This document shows positions 23,292-33,545 of a stretch of DNA of 64,000 bases, piece by piece. The notes under the pieces are model-generated. The model was not told the DNA's origin and did not search any database. It saw nothing but the letters and a program-made list of their open reading frames with translations. The stretch spans positions 1 to 64,000 of the forward strand of contig JAAKBF010000101.1 of NCBI GenBank assembly GCA_012656075.1. Reading direction: 5' to 3'. Positions within the stretch are counted from its first letter, which is position 1. The number at the start of each line of letters is the position of its first letter. Position numbers and translations under genes: made by a program. Source of the stretch: Phytophthora hibernalis (taxonomy: Eukaryota; Oomycota; Peronosporomycetes; Peronosporales; Peronosporaceae).

Positions 23292-23908
23292 GCACTACGC
23301 CGAGGTGGTGCTGAACGACGCGGCCACGGCGCTGTTTCTGCGATGGCCCATGCGGTTGGACGTGGCGGTCGTGGACGTGCACAACAGCAGGTTGCACGAG
23401 GCAACCGAGCTGGACTCCAACAAGAGCAGCGTCTGGCTGCTGGCGTACGGCTGCATCGACATCATTATGGCCATCACGCTCAACGGCGTGGTGCTGGAGA
23501 TAATCAGGACGTACCGTGAGCTGGGCGAGCTGTCCATGACATTTGTCTACAGCGCCTTCAACTCGTTCGTTGCCGTCGGACGCAGCCGTGCGTGTAAGTA
23601 GATGCTGTCTACGATGCCACAGAGTTTCTTGGTCATTCTTCTCCGTGCTCGAGCTGTTGTTCCTCTTCGACGGCACCACGGGGGCCCTCTCGGATAAGTT
23701 TACGGAAGCGTACCCCTTCGGCGCATTCGATCTCATGTACTACATTAACATCTACACGACCCCGTTGTTCTCCGCCGCCAGCATGGTGGTCAACGGAGAG
23801 GTGTCTATTTTCATGAGTACATACTATTTCCACGAGTCCCATGTGGTGACGCCATGGGGCACCTACGTGGTTACGCGTCGTCACGTTGCTCAGGGAAAAG
23901 GTTACTGA
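23292..23908 (+). pseudogene. fragment of a multi-pass membrane protein
   Basis: Two plus-strand frames form a continuous protein-like sequence. The first (to about 23,600) reads HYAEVVLNDAATALFLRWPM and has one membrane helix (CIDIIMAITLNGVVLEII). The second resumes near 23,625 with SFFSVLELLFLFDGTTGALS and continues with YINIYTTPLFSAASMVVNG. The link could be a frameshift; the 29-base GT-AG gap is too short for an intron. No start or convincing end is present, so this is an internal fragment. It resembles large oomycete membrane-protein families of unknown function, by general character only. Confidence 0.45.
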
Positions 23909-24028
23909 CAATCTGCATCTAGTGCCTGCATTAGGAGAGAAGCTCTACATTTAGACCGCGACGGTAACTTCATCAACATAGGTTATCTGCTGAGTTTACC
24001 TCCCTCTAGTACGATGGTAATTTGCGTG

Positions 24029-24313
24029 CTATTGAAGGAGCGCCTCTCCCCACAAGATGATTGGCAGGTTTGTGGCCTCCAACATGGCCCGCACTCTCGG
24101 CAACACGATACCATTTGCCCGCTCGACAATGCTGTTCTCTTGAGGAGAATACGCGTTCGTAAACTGCTGCACATACGTCGGGCAGTAGTATCGTAACTCG
24201 TTGCTTGAAAACTCGCCTCCTTGATCCGAGTGCAGACGTCGGGCCGTCAGCTTAGGAACTGTGTCAGCAGCTGATGTACCAGGTAGCTTCGCTTTTTTCG
24301 CATTAGACATCAT
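24029..24313 (-). pseudogene. copia-type integrase core fragment
   Basis: The 94-residue frame carries LHSDQGGEFSSNELRYYCPT, which contains the second catalytic Asp, and AYSPQENSIVERANG, which contains the catalytic Glu of the retroviral-type integrase core. It continues with RVRAMLEATNLPIILWGEAL, typical of Ty1/copia polyproteins. Nothing of protease, reverse transcriptase or RNase H flanks it, so it is an orphan fragment. Confidence 0.8.
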
Positions 24314-24611
24314 GTCGACAAATGCAGCATCATTTCTTAGTCAAGTTTCTTAGCACTTACCTCGTGTTTACCGATTTACACATCATAGCTCTGTTACGCA
24401 ATGAATTGTGCGTTGTTTCTTGTTGAGGAAAAATTGAGTCGTTTATCTGTGATTGATATCCTTAATAACTATATCAAATCATACCTTATGTGGTACGCAC
24501 ACCACATTATACATTGACAGGTAATTCATGTGGACAACACCAACATCGCAAACTGCAAAATGGTGTTCGGCCCTTTATGCCACATAATCCACCAGATATG
24601 CAAGATAGTCC

Positions 24612-25537
24612 TTAAAGATGCAAGAATCTCGGGGTTACTGGCATGCATATTAAACCGCCGCGGAGCGGCGGCATTCGGCTAGTAATACATGAAGGGAAAG
24701 AACGCGACGCAAAAGAAAGCGACGCAAAAGAATTCGATTCATTATGGATAAGTGCAATAATTCCCGAGGAGTCAATAAGCTGCATATAGAAGTGCTTAAG
24801 AGCGAGTGCGCTTCCTCGCTCAGCAGTCGCCTCCGCTCTATTCCGCGGGGTCAATTCGATCCCAAGTGCTGCAGGTGACGGTGTTGGCCCCCACCAACCG
24901 CACCTACATACAAACCAGAGTTTGTCCCCGTACGACACCGTGACTTCTTCACCCGGGAACACGTCGCGGACGGTAACCCCACGACAGTCAACCTCCCACC
25001 GGTCTGCACCTCGTGGAAACGAGCGGCCGCGTTGCAAGAGTGATTTAGCAGGCATAGGATGCCCCCTGCTCAAGCACATCAATGCCGATGTACATGTGAC
25101 CGGAGGTCCGCGTCTTCAGGTTCATCCTGAAGCCCTCGTTCGTTGGTGAGTTTCGACATGGAGGGCCAAACAACTGCACGTGACCAAGATATTCTCCAAT
25201 GACTTCTCCGGCGGGGATTTCCTGCGTCGCAACAAAGCCCCGCATCGGTACGCGTGTTCCGACTGATACCGAGAGCACCACTTTCACGGAGAGAGTTATC
25301 GCAAACTGATGCAAACGCACAATTAAAGTCCGTGTAGAATCGACCTTCCTTGGCGTTCCGGTAACATAGCCCGTTGCATCGGCGCGTATATCCACACCCA
25401 ACTCCGCCGCGAACACCAGAGGCCACACGGGGGACGTCCATTTCCTGGGATTGTGCTGGTTGAAGAGGAACTTTACCCCAGCTTACTTCGCAAAACGCGC
25501 CGTTTGGCTCAAGTGGTTTCAGGAACACCTCCAGCAC
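24612..25537 (-). pseudogene. SET-domain protein, copy C (C-terminal half)
   Basis: Three overlapping minus-strand frames spell the C-terminal half of the same SET-domain protein as copy A (26121-27590). A cysteine-rich pre-SET (CGYTRRCNGLCYRN...NCAFASVC) is followed by RGFVATQEIPAGEVIGEYLG, then MYIGIDVLEQGASYAC, then VRDVFPGEEVTVSYG and the post-SET CRCGWWG. SET domains transfer methyl groups from S-adenosylmethionine to lysine, usually on histones. The NHSC catalytic segment falls at a frame change and cannot be confirmed. The N-terminal half seen in copy A is absent, and the 3' frame runs into low-complexity sequence. Confidence 0.68.
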
Positions 25538-25637
25538 CCCTTCGGGGATCTCTCTCCTGGGACGCGAAGTCTCACTAGTGGGGCCGGGAACGAGGGATGG
25601 AGGTGCACCTGATTTTTAATCCGTTTTTTATACCATG

Positions 25638-25737
25638 TTTAATCTCCCATTCCCCTAGGCATAAAACGGTTTTATGGGTTTTTGAAAGGCACCCAATGGG
25701 TGCAAAACCGTTTTATGCATAGGGGAGGGGAGATAAA
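25638..25737. repeat. 100-bp imperfect palindrome
   Basis: GCATAAAACGGTTTT in the left arm is mirrored by AAAACCGTTTTATGC in the right, with matching C-rich and G-rich flanks and a near-palindromic centre (GCACCCAATGGGTGC). It sits between SET copies C and A. Confidence 0.7.
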
Positions 25738-25766
25738 ACCGGTCATAAAACTCGTGATTAAAAATA

Positions 25767-25955
25767 ATTTCTTTGGTGAGATCAAAAAGTGGTCTCACGA
25801 GAAAAATATTAAATGGGTTTTATCGCGTTTAATGACACCCCTCAACTTGCAACCGATCAAATAAATGACTTTGTTTCACAATGTGTTGAGTCAGCCCCCT
25901 GAAGAAGACACCCACATTCAAATTGAAGTGAAGCGATCTTCAAGGGAAGCTGGGC
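25767..25955 (+). repeat. inverted repeat shared by the 5' flanks of SET copies A and B
   Basis: This 190-bp block is about 80% similar, inverted, to 30090-30278. Its outer end has a hairpin built from GTGAGATC and GGTCTCAC. It precedes SET copy A by about 170 bp, so it is either the promoter region of the duplicated gene or the terminal repeat of a larger mobile unit. Confidence 0.65.
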
Positions 25956-26120
25956 GAGAAATTTGCGCGCTCCGAGCTCCTCGCCTCTTATTTCGACTTT
26001 CGCCGGCTCTCAGATAAGTCCGTTGTCTGCACGACGCCGCGAGTGAGTACGTACTCGCCATGCTGTCTCGCATGTGTTTCTCTTCACTAATGTTTGACCT
26101 CTTGTTGTCCCTCAGTCTCT

Positions 26121-27590
26121 ATGTCGACGTCTTCGTGCCAAGTCTCGCCGCAGCGGACCCCGCATCCGTCCCCATATCGCTCCCGCAATGCGGTTAGCGA
26201 TGCCCAGGCTGTAATGAGCGTGTGCTCTCCGGGCTCGCCTGCTATTCGGTAAGGTGTGCATACATGCACGGACTAGTTATCTGGTCGCTCACGCTGCAGT
26301 TATATGCCTAGGGTGCGCGTCGGACTTCGCACTAAACGCTGTCTTGCCTCAGAAGAAGATAACCACGAGGATGATGGCTCTAACGACGATCCTCCTTTGA
26401 AAAGAAGGAAGACGAAGTCAGCCTCGCCCACCGGTGGATCGCCGCTGCCATGGCTTCGGTCGGGGCGGACTTTCACTCACCCACTGGTCTTAGAGGCTGC
26501 CACGATGCAAGTCAGCTCTCTGGCCTTGTTTCAGCTGGCACCGATCGACCAGAACCAAGCAGACAAGCGCGGAGTCTCCACTTTATCCGCGCATATCGGT
26601 TCAACTACGCCGTCCTCGCCCGAAACAATCACCACACTTACTGAACCGTCCGGTTCTCCACTAACAACGATGTCTCAGTCGTCTACCGTGGCGCCATGGA
26701 CTCCTCAACTCCCGAAACGACCGGCCATTCACCCGGACCTAAGTGATCAAGATATTCCCGACTGGTACGCCGAAGCATTCGAGTCCGATGGATACGACTC
26801 GGAGGCCTTGGCGCAGATTGCAAGTCTTCCTCGCCTAAAGCCGATAGACGCAGCGTCTTCTCAGGCCAGCTCTCCCGGTTTCGTCCTCATTGTGGACACG
26901 GCGCTTCATTCTGCACACGACGAGTGGATCAAAGACTCGTGGCCTGTTGGGGTGGAGCTGCTCGTGAAGCAATACAGCCCGAGGAAATGGAGATTCCCTC
27001 GTGTGGCCACTGAAAGACACGGTGGGGTGGGGCGGGTGTGTCACTCGCTGCAACACCCTCTCCTGTTTAAATGCCAAGCAAGGACGGTTTTGTACGAGCC
27101 ACAACTGTGCATTTGTCGGTGCGTGTGGCAATTCACAACATGAGAGTCAAGATCTCGCAATCTGCCGCAACACACGTACGGACATGAGAAGCCTCGTGGC
27201 CACGGCGGCCATCCCTTCCGGTGAGGTGCTGGACCAGTACCTAGGCCACGTGCAACTCTTCGACCCGCCTTGTAAAATGCGCCGGTCAACGACGGTTTCC
27301 GAATGCACCTGAAGACCCGAACGACCGGGAACAAGTACATGGGAATCGACGCCATGCATGAGGGCGGTTTGCTGAGGCTGATGAACCACTCATGCAAGCC
27401 CGCTGCACACATTCACGAGGTCCAGACGGGCAGCGAGCTGACTGTGGTTGCCGTCACCGTTCGAGATGTATTTCCAAGCGAGGAGGTGACCGTGTCGTAC
27501 GGCAACACGTTGTGGTTTGTCTGCCGGTGTGGCTGGTGGGGTTACCAGCACCGTCATTTGCAGCACCTACCAGTCGTCGGACCGTGTTGA
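26121..27590 (+). CDS. SET-domain lysine methyltransferase-like protein, copy A
   Basis: Exon 1 (26121-26248) joins exon 2 (26300 on) over a 51-bp intron (GTAAGG...CAG). The first 200 residues are Ser/Pro/Thr-rich and probably disordered, with a basic patch PPLKRRKTK. A cysteine-rich pre-SET follows (CVTRCNTLSCLNAKQGRFC), then ATAAIPSGEVLDQYLGHVQL, the catalytic RLMNHSCKPAA and EEVTVSYG, and the post-SET CRCGWWG. All key SET residues are present. Two single-base shifts interrupt it, near 27,010 in a G-rich run and near 27,272 in AAAA, each resolved by one homopolymer base. Copy A is thus the only possibly functional member here. The target lysine cannot be predicted; no signal peptide. Confidence 0.72.
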
Positions 27591-27874
27591 TTCTTCTGTT
27601 GGGGACTTGACGCTTGGATTGCTAAGAAGACATCTGACTGTGTTGCTGTAGATGTCATATTTTCTTGTATTTTCAAAAACTGTTTCTCTGTTTTACAGAC
27701 TCGTATTATGTTCAGCATACCATACTTATTATAACACTAGTTTTTCACCCTTCCGATCGCCATACTTAACCCTAGATGTTTGCCCGCTTCGGATCGCCTT
27801 ATGAAAGGCTTCTTCATTCGAGATTCCGCTCCCTCTATAGCAAGCCCACCTGAATTATACATTCAGTGGCGGTG

Positions 27875-28235
27875 ATGGCCCCCGAGTGAGTGTATTACGA
27901 AGATCTCTTGGCTTTCTCACACGTGCTGAATACTGTTGTCTTTGTATTGTAGCGAGGACGCCAAGCCGGATACCACAACTACAGCCTGGATGAGCAGTTG
28001 CTCATCTGCGCGCACGCCGACAAGTTCAAGTCAGGCGCAGAGCACGGAAGCAGCGCCGTGCTTGGTGATTGTCACCAAGGATAACAACGCTGCAGCATGT
28101 GAGGACTCGGTGGCACCTCGCTGTAGACAAGAACGACACCAAGAGAAGAGCTCATGCGTCGCATCAGGAGATCGTAACCGTCCAAGGCTGGTCCCTCCTC
28201 CTGACGTGTCCACCGTCCGGGGTGTACGACGATGA
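27875..28235 (+). CDS. possible small spliced ORF, weak
   Basis: ATG 27875 with a GTGAGT donor at 27886 and a TAG acceptor ending at 27952 joins to an open frame ending at 28235. The product would be Thr/Ser-rich and unrecognised. An alternative frame from the same acceptor reads GYHNYSLDEQLLICAHADKF, which looks more like a SANT-type helix but does not join in frame. Downstream frames to 28416 are Lys/Glu-rich. Treat as tentative. Confidence 0.22.
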
Positions 28236-28701
28236 AAAACACGGCGATGACGAAGAGAAAGAGAAGGATTCAATTGATCGAGTGAAGATTAACGAAGCAC
28301 GGAGCAATGTCACGCGTACGCATCGTCCGTGGCATACGGCGATGACGACGGCGACGCTGACAATGAAGAGAAAAGAGAAGGCTGCAGAGCCTACCAAGTT
28401 GAGAACGAAGAAGTAGCCGTACCTGGTGCTGCATTTGAAGTTGACACCAGCGGGTGTTACATGGAGAAGAAAATGAGCAGCGAAAAAGAACACGAGACGT
28501 CCCGGTCGGGCCTCGTCCCAGTCATGACCGACGATGAACGAAGATGCAGTTAGGCCGACTGCATGTCTGGTGGATACCATGAGTGTTTGCTCGATGAAGG
28601 AGAGGAGAGTGGGGAGATGGAGAAGGAGACGGAGAGAAAGTCAAGTGAGTCACTTGCAACCAATTAGGAAGCAATAACCTAGTTTGAATGGTCATTAGAG
28701 T

Positions 28702-29658
28702 TCATCCCCTACCAGGGTCAGTAACACAATATACCTCACCAAAAAGTAACTTTACCCCGGCGGGCCACGTGTCCGGCACCCAGTCATCGCGCGCCGAATT
28801 TAAGGACGTATCGGCAACGACCGTGAACCCGGGGAACCGGCTTGCGATGACAACGTAGATTGGCCCCCATCCGTGGAAGAAGAGCAATCTGCGCCAAGGC
28901 CTCCGAGTCATACCCATCAGACTCGAAAGCGTCGACGTATTAATCCGGAATGATACGGTCACTGACGTCGGCAATCACGCGTCTGGTTCTGGGGCGCTGA
29001 GGTGTCCAAGTTGCAACCGTGGAGGCCTGCGAGGAGCTGGCCAGAAGTGGGGAACCGACCGGCTCCGATTCGGAATTCTGAATTCGGAGAGCCGGGTGCG
29101 GGATGTGTGGTCTGCATAGAGGCATCATTCGCAGCGACACATCGAAGATCGAGTGGGGCCAACGTAAAGGCCCGCAATGCACCTGCATGGTTGCAGCTTC
29201 TAGGACGAGCAGGTGCGTGAATTTACACCTGACCGAAGCAACAGAAGAGGCACCCCGAGTTTGCTAAGACTCGGTCTCCAGAGATCAGGTCGGCCGGCAA
29301 CAACGTCTTTGGCGGCAGCATCTTCTCCGACAGCTTTTCGGAGGATGAACCGGGCGATGAGAGCCTTGGCGACAACATCCTTGGCGACAGCATCCTCGGC
29401 GACAGCCGCCTTGGTGATGACAGCTTCGCCGACGTCACCTTCGCAAGACGACAGCATCGCCGACGACAGCCTAACCGAGGGGGACTCGTGGACGACGGCG
29501 TGGTCGGCGACAGCGGTGGAGGATGGCGTGGCCGACGACAGCTTGACGGAGGACGGCGTGGACGAAAAAGAGGAGTGCTTCATCCTCTTGAAGGGTGGCC
29601 GGGTTCTCTCAATCTCCGGGTGCGTACCCCGACCGCGTAGAGACTGCGCTTGGAGCAC
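28702..29658 (-). pseudogene. SET-domain protein, copy B (N-terminal half, degenerate)
   Basis: On the minus strand the pieces mirror the N-terminal half of copy A: QASTVATWTPQRPRTRR against copy A QSSTVAPWTPQLPKRPA, DAFESDGYDSEALAQIA against the same words in copy A, and VVADTSLNSARDDWVPDTWP against VDTALHSAHDEWIKDSWP. Stops (for example after SDRIIPD) and frame changes break it, and the SET domain itself is missing. The upstream part (29200-29658) carries a 15-bp tandem repeat absent from copy A. Copy B converges on copy A and shares its 5' flank. Confidence 0.62.
29361..29430. repeat. 15-bp tandem repeat
   Basis: Units of the form CTTGGCGACARCATC repeat about four times. On the minus strand they give pentapeptides of the type RMLSP; on the plus strand ILGDS. 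Confidence 0.6.
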
Positions 29659-29705
29659 CGGTCAACTATAGCCCTGCGAGTCAAGTCACAGACTGAGTTA
29701 GATTT

Positions 29706-29769
29706 AGCTACTAACTGGCAGCATATTAGTATTCCATAAGCTACTAACTGGCAGCATATGGAATACTAA
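29706..29769. repeat. 21-bp direct repeat overlapping a 13-bp inverted repeat
   Basis: A 21-bp unit containing CTACTAACTGGCAGCA occurs at 29706-29726 and 29739-29759. TTAGTATTCCATA (29726-29738) is perfectly inverted at 29757-29769. Confidence 0.75.
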
Positions 29770-30089
29770 CCGTGGCGTAGACATCCCAGGCAAGCACACA
29801 AGACCAGTGTGAGGAGAGTCGTGATCTTGGGCCGAGCAGGCCAACTGAGATCGCGACGAACGCATCGTGTATGGGGAGATCTTCACAGGAGAGGGCATGG
29901 CGGTCTACACAGACGAGGTACGACACAGAGAGGATGAGCGCCTCGAAACCCACCAGATCCATGGAAGAGAAGGCGCGCCGACTATTACCTTTAGCGACAG
30001 CGCCAAATGCTGGCGTGTCTGAAAGGCGGCGAGATTCGAAATGACAGGACCCGCCCGCGCGGCGGAGCTCCCCGCGTGCGATTTTGGTG

Positions 30090-30278
30090 GACAGCAGCCT
30101 TTGAAGATCGCTTTATACTTCAATTCGAATGTGTGTGTCCTCTTTAGGGTGTTATCTCGACACATACTCAAACGAAGTAATTACTTTTCAGTTGCAAGTT
30201 GAGGGTGGCCATTAAAGGCGATAAAAACTGAGCGACAATTTTTCTCGTGAGACCCCTTTTTGGTCTCACGAAAGAAAT
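30090..30278 (-). repeat. inverted partner of 25767-25955 (5' flank of SET copy B)
   Basis: It contains the same hairpin (CGTGAGACC ... GGTCTCACG) and the same inner words as the left partner. It ends abruptly at 30278, where a transposon-encoded SANT-like protein begins without its N-terminus. That junction therefore looks like an insertion or rearrangement breakpoint. Confidence 0.65.
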
Positions 30279-30284
30279 AGGGCG

Positions 30285-31813
30285 CAACATGTGGGAGCAT
30301 GTTGCGCTTGAGTACAACTCGCGGCGGGAAAGAAGCTGGTTAGCACGAGACTTCGAGTCCAGTTCCGCAACTTATATGGTCATGCGAAGCCGACGGGTAT
30401 CAAGGGCGAGATTCCGCCGAAACGGCGTCCCATCGCCCTTGTTCAAGAGATTCAGAGAGTCATAGAACGAAAAGCAGGAACTCTCATATCGCATGACGGT
30501 TTCGACCGTGGAGAAGACGACGCTCACTTGTTGAAAGAGGTAGACGCTGCGTTGGGGTTACCAGCGAAGAGCCTCTCGCCGAAGCTTCGGGCGAGAGGGC
30601 GGACGATCTAGACGACGGAGAATCTGCTAGCGTCGAGGACCCAGACGAGGAGGAGGAGAGCCAAGTGCAGGTGGAAGATATGACTCCGTTGACCCAGACT
30701 TCGCCGGGTCGTACTCAGGAGACGACGAGTGTCGGGCAAGGGACTGTGATGACACGTCTTGGTAACTTCGACACGTCTCTGGGTGAGGACGTCTGTTCAG
30801 ACGACGATGACGACAATCCCTCGACGGAGGTGAAGCCTGCATGCCCAGAGCGTGCAGGAGACTCAACGTCTCCCGAGAAACTTGATCTCGGAGGACGCGA
30901 GTACGATGAGGGTGAAGAGCTAAATGTAGAGCCGCGGATTATGATTGCTACGGGCCGGCGCGATTTGGTGACGTCGGGTGCGGCCATCACTACGTCGGTT
31001 GCCCGTCTAAAGCAGCGGTGGCCACTACCTCGTCGAGTACCCCGACTTCCGCGCGAGCAGTAGGTCGACCGAAGGGAGCTAAATCTCCGGCAACGCCAGC
31101 GCGACCTACGTATGCTTCCCCGACGGACCCCAGCTATCGCGTGACCCATCTCGCGCCGTGTTCGACGCGCAGGAGATGGTGCGCAATAAATCTAAAAACA
31201 CAGCGAGCATTCGCTTGGGGAGATGACCTCCGCGTCGTCCGTGACTATCTCGAAGTCATGACTGGTAGATCTTGTAACGGAGGAGCAAAACGAGACATAC
31301 CCGACAGCTCCGCATCTGGAGCTACTTATGCAAGTAAAAAGCGCGCGCGCTAAAAAACGCCTCGATGAACTGAAGAAGGACATGGAGGAAGCTGAAGAGA
31401 AGCGTGCATCTGCTTCCAACGACATGATGCAAGTACTCGTTTTCCTGAGAGAAGATACCTATCGGCGCGCAGAGAAGGAGGATCGTCGACGCCGAGAGGA
31501 GAGAGAGGCCAGGCTGGCTTCCGACAAACAGGAGCGGGACGATAGAGAAAGTTTGCGTCGTGGGGTGGCGGCAGCGGCCGAGGCTCGTCGCACCCAAGAG
31601 TTGGAGTTGGCGCGTACACTTCACGAAGAGCAGAACCGAAAGGGCTCCGAACTAGCTGCAGAGAACCGGCGCCGATACGAAGAACGTGTGGAGAGAGCGC
31701 AAGGAGTCGCGGGAATGACACGAGCAAATGCTGCTGCTGATCTCTTCGATGCAGAGAGGCAACCAACCAGGAAATTAACATTAACGCAGCAAAACCGTAA
31801 GTGCAGTGCGTAA
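30285..31813 (+). pseudogene. SANT/Myb-like protein of a PIF/Harbinger-type element, broken
   Basis: Frames join to a protein starting inside a SANT-like region (MWEHVALEYNSRRERSWLAR, then FRNLYGHAKPTG and RPIALVQEIQRVIERKAG), the pattern of the oomycete DUF6818-type domain as I remember it. An acidic linker follows (30,620-31,000), then a strongly charged coiled coil at 31328-31813 (LDELKKDMEEAEEKRASASN, EERVERAQGVAGM). The N-terminal start, part of the domain (a gap at about 30,356) and several frames are damaged. It converges on a DDE_4 transposase 12 bp away. Two-gene Harbinger elements encode exactly such a pair, a Myb-like DNA-binding helper plus a transposase. Confidence 0.55.
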
Positions 31814-31824
31814 ATGAAGTGAAT

Positions 31825-33239
31825 TTACATTAAGATCGGCATATTATCCTCACGCCCGTGGAAGTGCGTAGTTCTTATCTCGCTTATCCCAACTGTACGC
31901 ATGCGGAAGTTAGACATGCGAAACAATTTATCCAGGCGCCGCTGTCGCTTGAGTGTGTCGTACGGATGATGGAGCAGGAGTCGGTGGTATACCTTCTCCA
32001 CCGACCCCATACCCCACTCTGCTGACTGTCGGACAAACGTTATGGCGCTTGACATTATCTTTGCCGCCCTGCGCACTGACGGCACCAAGCGACTTGAGGT
32101 CTCCGTCCTTTAGAGGCGTCATGACTCTTCCTGTCATTTCTTTCCCACACGGGAACGCGCTATCTGCCACGATACCATATCTGGCGTCGGGGTTGAGCAC
32201 CGGGTCGGCTAGCTTTCTCCGAAAGTCCAAAATTGTGTCTCCATCGTTCCAGCTACCGGGACAGTTGTGTTTAGCCCAGACAATGAGGCCGTCTGTGCTG
32301 AAGCACAACGTCCCGGTAACGTATACATTGTGCAGCCACCCATTATAGTGGGCATTCTGCACGTCCGGGTGTGGAAGCTGCTGTACCTATGGGGAAGCAC
32401 AACGATAACAAACAGTTAGCAGTCTCTAGTTAACAGTGAATAATTAAGCGCGTGTACTAACTCGGTAGTTCTTCCCGTCTAAAACCTCCACGTAAACTGC
32501 ACCAAGTGGTGACGGCGTGCTACCAACCGGGCGAGTGCTTTCTGACGCCCCAAAGAGGGCCACACTATACGTGCAGGCGAGAAGTTCTGCAAAGCTGTCG
32601 ATAGTTCTTCTTCCGCCGCGTTCATCAAGCGAGTTAGCGTGGATGGAGGGACGCCGAAATCCTTGCACAAGAAGCTCCTCTGCATTGACCCGACGTAGAA
32701 GGCGAGTAACAAACCAAGCACCTGGTGGTGCAGTTGTAACTTGCGGGGACGCCCTCCTTTAGGACGATGAACTGGTAGGTCGTAGAACAGTTTGAATCTC
32801 GCCAACAAAGTACAGAATGCATCCCTGTTCAAGAGTACCGAACAAATCACTAAGATGTTAAAGACATAACAATGAGCAAGATATAACTCACCGGGAAAGA
32901 CTTGTCGTATTGATGAAGTTCTCGTCCGTGCCGCCGCTCCAGGTGTCCATCTAGCTAGCCTGCAGGGTCTTTCAAGCAGTGAAGGGAGACGCAGTGGCGC
33001 ATGCGCACCAAGCGCTGCCATTCGTCGCGACAGATCTCCTCGTAGAGTCGTCGACGTAACTCCTGTTGCTTGTCAGCATTGCTCCTACGTGTTCGAGACC
33101 CAGCACACAGAGCTAGCAGAACGCTTGCTCTGCCCATCACTATCGCTCCTCTGACAGGAAGAGACGGAAATGGAGCGACGGGTGCCATGCCGACGTGCGT
33201 TGCCAGGAGAGGGTGGAGAGGTACCAACCGACGTCTCAC
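31825..33239 (-). pseudogene. PIF/Harbinger (DDE_Tnp_4) transposase, frameshifted
   Basis: The N-terminal part (33021-32462) carries RPKGGRPRKLQLHHQVLGLL and PPSTLTRLMNAAEEELSTAL, then the first catalytic Asp in YVEVLDGKNYR. A 75-bp intron (32461-32387, GTTAGT...TAG) leads to QNAHYNGWLHNVYVTGTLCF, CPGSWNDGD, the second Asp in IVADSAFPCG, and after shifts the catalytic Glu region SAEWGMGSVEKVYHRLLL. The DDE triad is thus traceable. Upstream pieces to 33239 (RRRLYEEICRDEWQRLVRMR) extend the N-terminus. Frameshifts near 32,060-32,100 and 33,000 break it. Terminal repeats of the element were not found. Confidence 0.72.
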
Positions 33240-33545
33240 TTCGTTCTAGATTTTGTCCAAGAGACAACTGCCCCATCTGGTAACAATACTGGGAATAAGA
33301 CATTTAAACTGAAAACAGGACTTTGAACAGGACACAACCAAAGTTTGGCTTCAGTTTCAGACGTCGTTTTGAAGATTTCATTTTTTAATAAGGGTATGTG
33401 ACGGATTAAACAGGGTATAAAAGCTTTCGATAAAACTGATTTATGAAGGCAACATGGGTTAACAGACCATTTCTCAACAAGAGTGCTTTGTTATCAGTCA
33501 TAAAAAAGAGATTACGGGGTTGATACACTACAAGGAGGCCATTAC
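33240..33545. other. AT-rich intergenic DNA
   Basis: No gene supported. It is 3' of both convergent neighbours and contains runs of A/T near 33,380-33,520. Confidence 0.4.

Noticed and set aside
23596..23624. Intron joining the two halves of the membrane-protein fragment
   Set aside because: GT...AG ends exist but the interval is only 29 bases; a frameshift or deletion is more likely.
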